This document shows, in pieces, positions 6,608-8,892 of a stretch of 8,892 nt of DNA (position 1 is its first letter; every line of letters begins with the position of its first letter). This stretch comes from Akkermansia sp. Lineage in GTDB: Bacteria > Verrucomicrobiota > Verrucomicrobiia > Verrucomicrobiales > Akkermansiaceae. The translations under genes and the position numbers were made by a program. The stretch is from NCBI GenBank assembly GCA_017379255.1, contig JAFNWZ010000073.1, positions 1 to 8,892 on the forward strand, read 5' to 3'. Under the pieces are notes generated by a model, which worked only from the letters and a program-made list of their open reading frames with translations, searched no databases and was not told the DNA's origin.

Positions 6608-7771
6608 ATGGCTGAACAATCAAATCCCGGACTCAAGGCGATTATCACGGGTGTGGTGCTTGGTGTGGCATCTGCTGCGCTGGGTGGTTACACCATGTAC
6701 TCTGGTACGGTATCTGAGCCCGAGACCGGCATTTCCGGAATTAAGAGCGACGGTTCACTTACTGCGCAGGCTGAGAAGGTCAAGGAAACAATGAAGCGTG
6801 ACTTCTCTATTGTTGATACCGCTCCTGCCGGCGCGGCAGTCAATGGACAGCCGCGCATGGCTCCGCTGTTCTTTTCTACGGAATTGTGGCAGATTACCCG
6901 CGACGATGCCAAGGAAGTGACGGTGGTTGATATATACGACCCCGCAGCGCCTAGCGTTCATGGAGAAATTCCTAACACCTGGTTCATTGCCAACAATATT
7001 GCGGATGCGCTTGGCCGTTCCGATGGCCGCATCCTGGACAGTGATGAAGACGGTTTCACGAATGCTGAGGAGTTCGCTGCCAATACATGCCCCTCTGCGG
7101 CGTCCAGTTATCCTGATCTGGTGAGCGCTTCAGGCTCGATTCCCAAGCTTGAAGTGGTCAAGGTGAGCACAGCCCGCGCCATTATCGCAACTGATAATAT
7201 GTTTGCGATGTCATCCCAGAAGCCGACTTCGGTTAACATCCGTATCTACGCAAAGCGCGCCGATGTGCTGCCTGTGCACAAGGTGACCCTGAAGCCGGGT
7301 GAAAGCTTCGGCTTGAACAAGGATGATAAATCGGGGCGTTTCACGCTGGTGCGTTTCGATACGCGGGAATATCCGGATTACGGCGGTAACATGAATAAGG
7401 AAAATGTTATCGTGGTGCGTGATAACGAAACCGCTTCTCCTGAGAAGGAATTCGTCATTCGCGCGGGCAAGACACCTGCGGGACATGCCGATGAGAAGGA
7501 TGAAAAGATTGTCAAAGGACGCAAAATTACCGATACGACGGTCACTCTGCGCGTAACCGCCGGCTCTGCCGCGGGTAAACCGGAAGGGCAGATTCGTGTT
7601 CAGTTGAACGGCTCCTTCCTGATTCCCGGCGGTAAGGCTGATGGCTCTGAACTTCGCGCCACCCTGGAGACAATTGATGAATCCGGCTCCGTCAATATCC
7701 GCCTGGATGGTGTCGAGAGCCCCGTCAATGTGCCCAAAGCTGCCGCAAAAGCTAATTCTTCCAAAAAATAA
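6608..7771 (+). CDS. Amuc_1099-like pilus-system protein
   Basis: A 387-residue protein with a short cytoplasmic tail and a single N-terminal transmembrane helix (about 10-32, small-residue rich), so a membrane anchor with a large periplasmic part. Residues 86-170 carry the distinctive family segment: PLFFSTELWQ (86-95), DPAAPSVHGEIPNTW (111-125), then DSDEDGFTNAEEF (144-156) and a Cys-Pro after it. DxDxDGxxxxxE is the pattern of EF-hand-like or thrombospondin type 3 calcium loops. Residues 180-375 are beta-rich, with a final Ala/Lys/Ser tail. The place between the PilO-like protein and the secretin is where PilP, the link between inner-membrane platform and PilQ, is encoded in classical clusters. 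A PilP-like connector role is an inference from position; no PilP lipobox or motif is seen. The gap to the preceding gene is 29 bases. Confidence 0.85.
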   Translation: MAEQSNPGLKAIITGVVLGVASAALGGYTMYSGTVSEPETGISGIKSDGSLTAQAEKVKETMKRDFSIVDTAPAGAAVNGQPRMAPLFFSTELWQITRDDAKEVTVVDIYDPAAPSVHGEIPNTWFIANNIADALGRSDGRILDSDEDGFTNAEEFAANTCPSAASSYPDLVSASGSIPKLEVVKVSTARAIIATDNMFAMSSQKPTSVNIRIYAKRADVLPVHKVTLKPGESFGLNKDDKSGRFTLVRFDTREYPDYGGNMNKENVIVVRDNETASPEKEFVIRAGKTPAGHADEKDEKIVKGRKITDTTVTLRVTAGSAAGKPEGQIRVQLNGSFLIPGGKADGSELRATLETIDESGSVNIRLDGVESPVNVPKAAAKANSSKK

Positions 7772-7812
7772 CAGAAATTTCCCAATAAATAACCTAAAAT
7801 TAAATTGTAGAC

Positions 7813-7841
7813 TTTACATTTGAATAGAATTCTGCCATAAA
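7813..7841 (+). promoter_or_regulatory. Weak candidate internal promoter before the secretin gene
   Basis: The 82-base gap before the secretin gene is the longest within the cluster and very AT-rich. It holds TTTACA (7813-7818), 17 bases, then CATAAA (7836-7841). AT-rich sequence gives such matches by chance, so this is weak. It would allow extra secretin expression. Confidence 0.22.
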
Positions 7842-7853
7842 TAGGACATTACC

Positions 7854-8892
7854 ATGAACCATACACCTCTCATTAACTCAAAGCGCACGATGATTCTGGC
7901 TGCAATGGCTGTTTCCTGCCCCTTCGCGCAGGCAAACACCGCAGGCTATATCACGACATCGTCCGCTGCCGGCACCAGTCAGGTGGGTCCCACCGCTGTA
8001 TATTCTGGTGACTCTCAGGATAGCATCAACGCTCGCGAAGCTGCCCGCCGCAAGGCAAAGACAGCCGAAGCCATGGAACTGCTTCAGCAGGGCCGCACCG
8101 CATATTCCCAGAAAGAATATGTGCAGTCTCTTGAGAAGTATGAAGCTGCCTGGAAGGTTCTTCCCAAGGCTCCTGCCACTCAGAAGCTTCAGGAATTCCT
8201 TGTGAAGAGCATCGGCGATGCGTCCATTGCTGTGGCTATTGAATATTCGCGCATTGGGCGTTATGATGAGGCGGAACAGCTCCTTCTTGATGTGCTTGAA
8301 CGCGACCCGAACAACAAGCGCGCCCGCCACGAACTTTCCCTTATGCGTGACCCGGTGCGCAACAATCCTGCGCTGACTCCTGAGCACGTTAAGAATGTTG
8401 AGGAAGTAAACCGTCTCCTGACGCTGGCCTACGGCTACCTTGACCTGGGTAACTACGATGCTGCTTATGCTGAGTTCAACCGCGTCATCCGGATTGACCC
8501 GTACAACTCCGCAGCCCGTCGTGGTCAGGAAAGCATCAACAAGCGCCGTTCCAACTATTATAAGGCTGCATACGATTCATTCCGCTCCAAGGCTCTGGCT
8601 GAGATTGATGCCCTGTGGGAGGAACAGCTTCCCCAGAACCTGCCCACGATTGAGCTTGGTGTTGCGGAAACGGTGGCTGTTTCTGAAGGTGTACTCCGCA
8701 ATCGCGACAATCTCGTCAACCTGAAGCTTGACAAGGTGGAATGGGAAGGCGTGCCCATGGAAGATGCCCTGGATATTCTCCGTGCAGAAGCCAGCAAGAG
8801 CGGCATGTCCATGAACTTTATCTTCGAGAAGGCCCAGGCGCCGGTCTCCGTTCCTGCACCTGCTGTTCAGGATGACAGTGAAGACGAGGAGG
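7854..8892 (+). CDS. Amuc_1098-like type IV pilus secretin, N-terminal part with TPR repeats
   Basis: The gene is open at the right edge; 346 codons are visible. Residues 1-27 form a signal peptide (KR, a hydrophobic core MILAAMAV, then AQA before Asn28). Residues 60-230 are helical with TPR-like repeats, for example LLQQGRTAYSQKEYVQSLEKYEAA (split here as 76-87 and 88-99), IEYSRIGRYDEAEQLLLDVL (129-148) with DPNN (151-154), and LAYGYLDLGNYDAAYAEFNR (191-210) with IDPYN (214-218). A charged helical linker follows, then LKLDKVEWEGVPMEDALDIL (290-309), the start of a secretin N-domain (STN type). An acidic run lies at the edge. The secretin barrel itself is off-window. Secretins form the outer-membrane pore of type IV pilus and type II secretion systems. 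AGGA at 7843-7846, seven bases before the ATG, makes this the only gene in the cluster with a Shine-Dalgarno-like site. Confidence 0.88.
   Translation, partial: MNHTPLINSKRTMILAAMAVSCPFAQANTAGYITTSSAAGTSQVGPTAVYSGDSQDSINAREAARRKAKTAEAMELLQQGRTAYSQKEYVQSLEKYEAAWKVLPKAPATQKLQEFLVKSIGDASIAVAIEYSRIGRYDEAEQLLLDVLERDPNNKRARHELSLMRDPVRNNPALTPEHVKNVEEVNRLLTLAYGYLDLGNYDAAYAEFNRVIRIDPYNSAARRGQESINKRRSNYYKAAYDSFRSKALAEIDALWEEQLPQNLPTIELGVAETVAVSEGVLRNRDNLVNLKLDKVEWEGVPMEDALDILRAEASKSGMSMNFIFEKAQAPVSVPAPAVQDDSEDEE

Noticed and set aside
7878..8387. 169-codon minus-strand open frame opposite the secretin gene
   Set aside because: The plus strand here reads continuously through a signal peptide and TPR-like repeats to the window edge, so the minus frame is a shadow.

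Overview
The window fits a bacterium of the Verrucomicrobiota, most likely Akkermansia or a close relative in the Akkermansiaceae. The main reason is the plus-strand cluster from 2862 to the right edge. Its gene order and protein architecture match the Amuc_1102-1101-1100-1099-1098 pilus-like locus of Akkermansia muciniphila. The Amuc_1100-like protein is clearly related but far from identical to my memory of the A. muciniphila protein, so this is probably another species or genus. Most genes lack a Shine-Dalgarno sequence and have AT-rich leaders instead.

Left part (1-2720, all minus strand). In transcription order: lgt (prolipoprotein diacylglyceryl transferase), a tRNA-Tyr/tRNA-Val pair with its own promoter and terminator, fba (class II fructose-bisphosphate aldolase) with its own promoter and terminator, and the first 20 codons of a gene leaving the left edge. 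That last gene looks like a neurotransmitter:sodium symporter (NSS) family transporter and has a near-consensus promoter. These are housekeeping units, each with its own signals.

Divergent intergenic region (about 2697-2861). It holds the lgt promoter on one strand, a candidate promoter for the pilus cluster on the other, and a GC-rich tandem hairpin between them. A similar tandem hairpin lies in the fba 5' leader, so this may be a small dispersed repeat.

Right part (2862-8892, plus strand). Five co-directional genes with gaps of 28 to 82 bases: (1) a secreted Amuc_1102-like protein with a low-complexity C-terminus and basic tail; (2) a 622-residue protein joining a PilM actin-like domain to a PilN-like membrane and periplasmic part; (3) an Amuc_1100-like, PilO-like membrane protein; (4) an Amuc_1099-like membrane-anchored protein with a calcium-loop-like DxDxDG motif; (5) the start of an Amuc_1098-like secretin with N-terminal TPR repeats, cut by the right edge.

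The working model is a cell-envelope-spanning type IV pilus-like alignment complex: an inner-membrane PilMN/PilO-like platform, a periplasmic connector and an outer-membrane secretin. No pilin, prepilin peptidase or assembly ATPase gene is present in the window. The locus family is already described in Akkermansia. The less-explored points are the PilM-PilN fusion, the TPR-secretin fusion, the calcium-like loop and the leader repeats.
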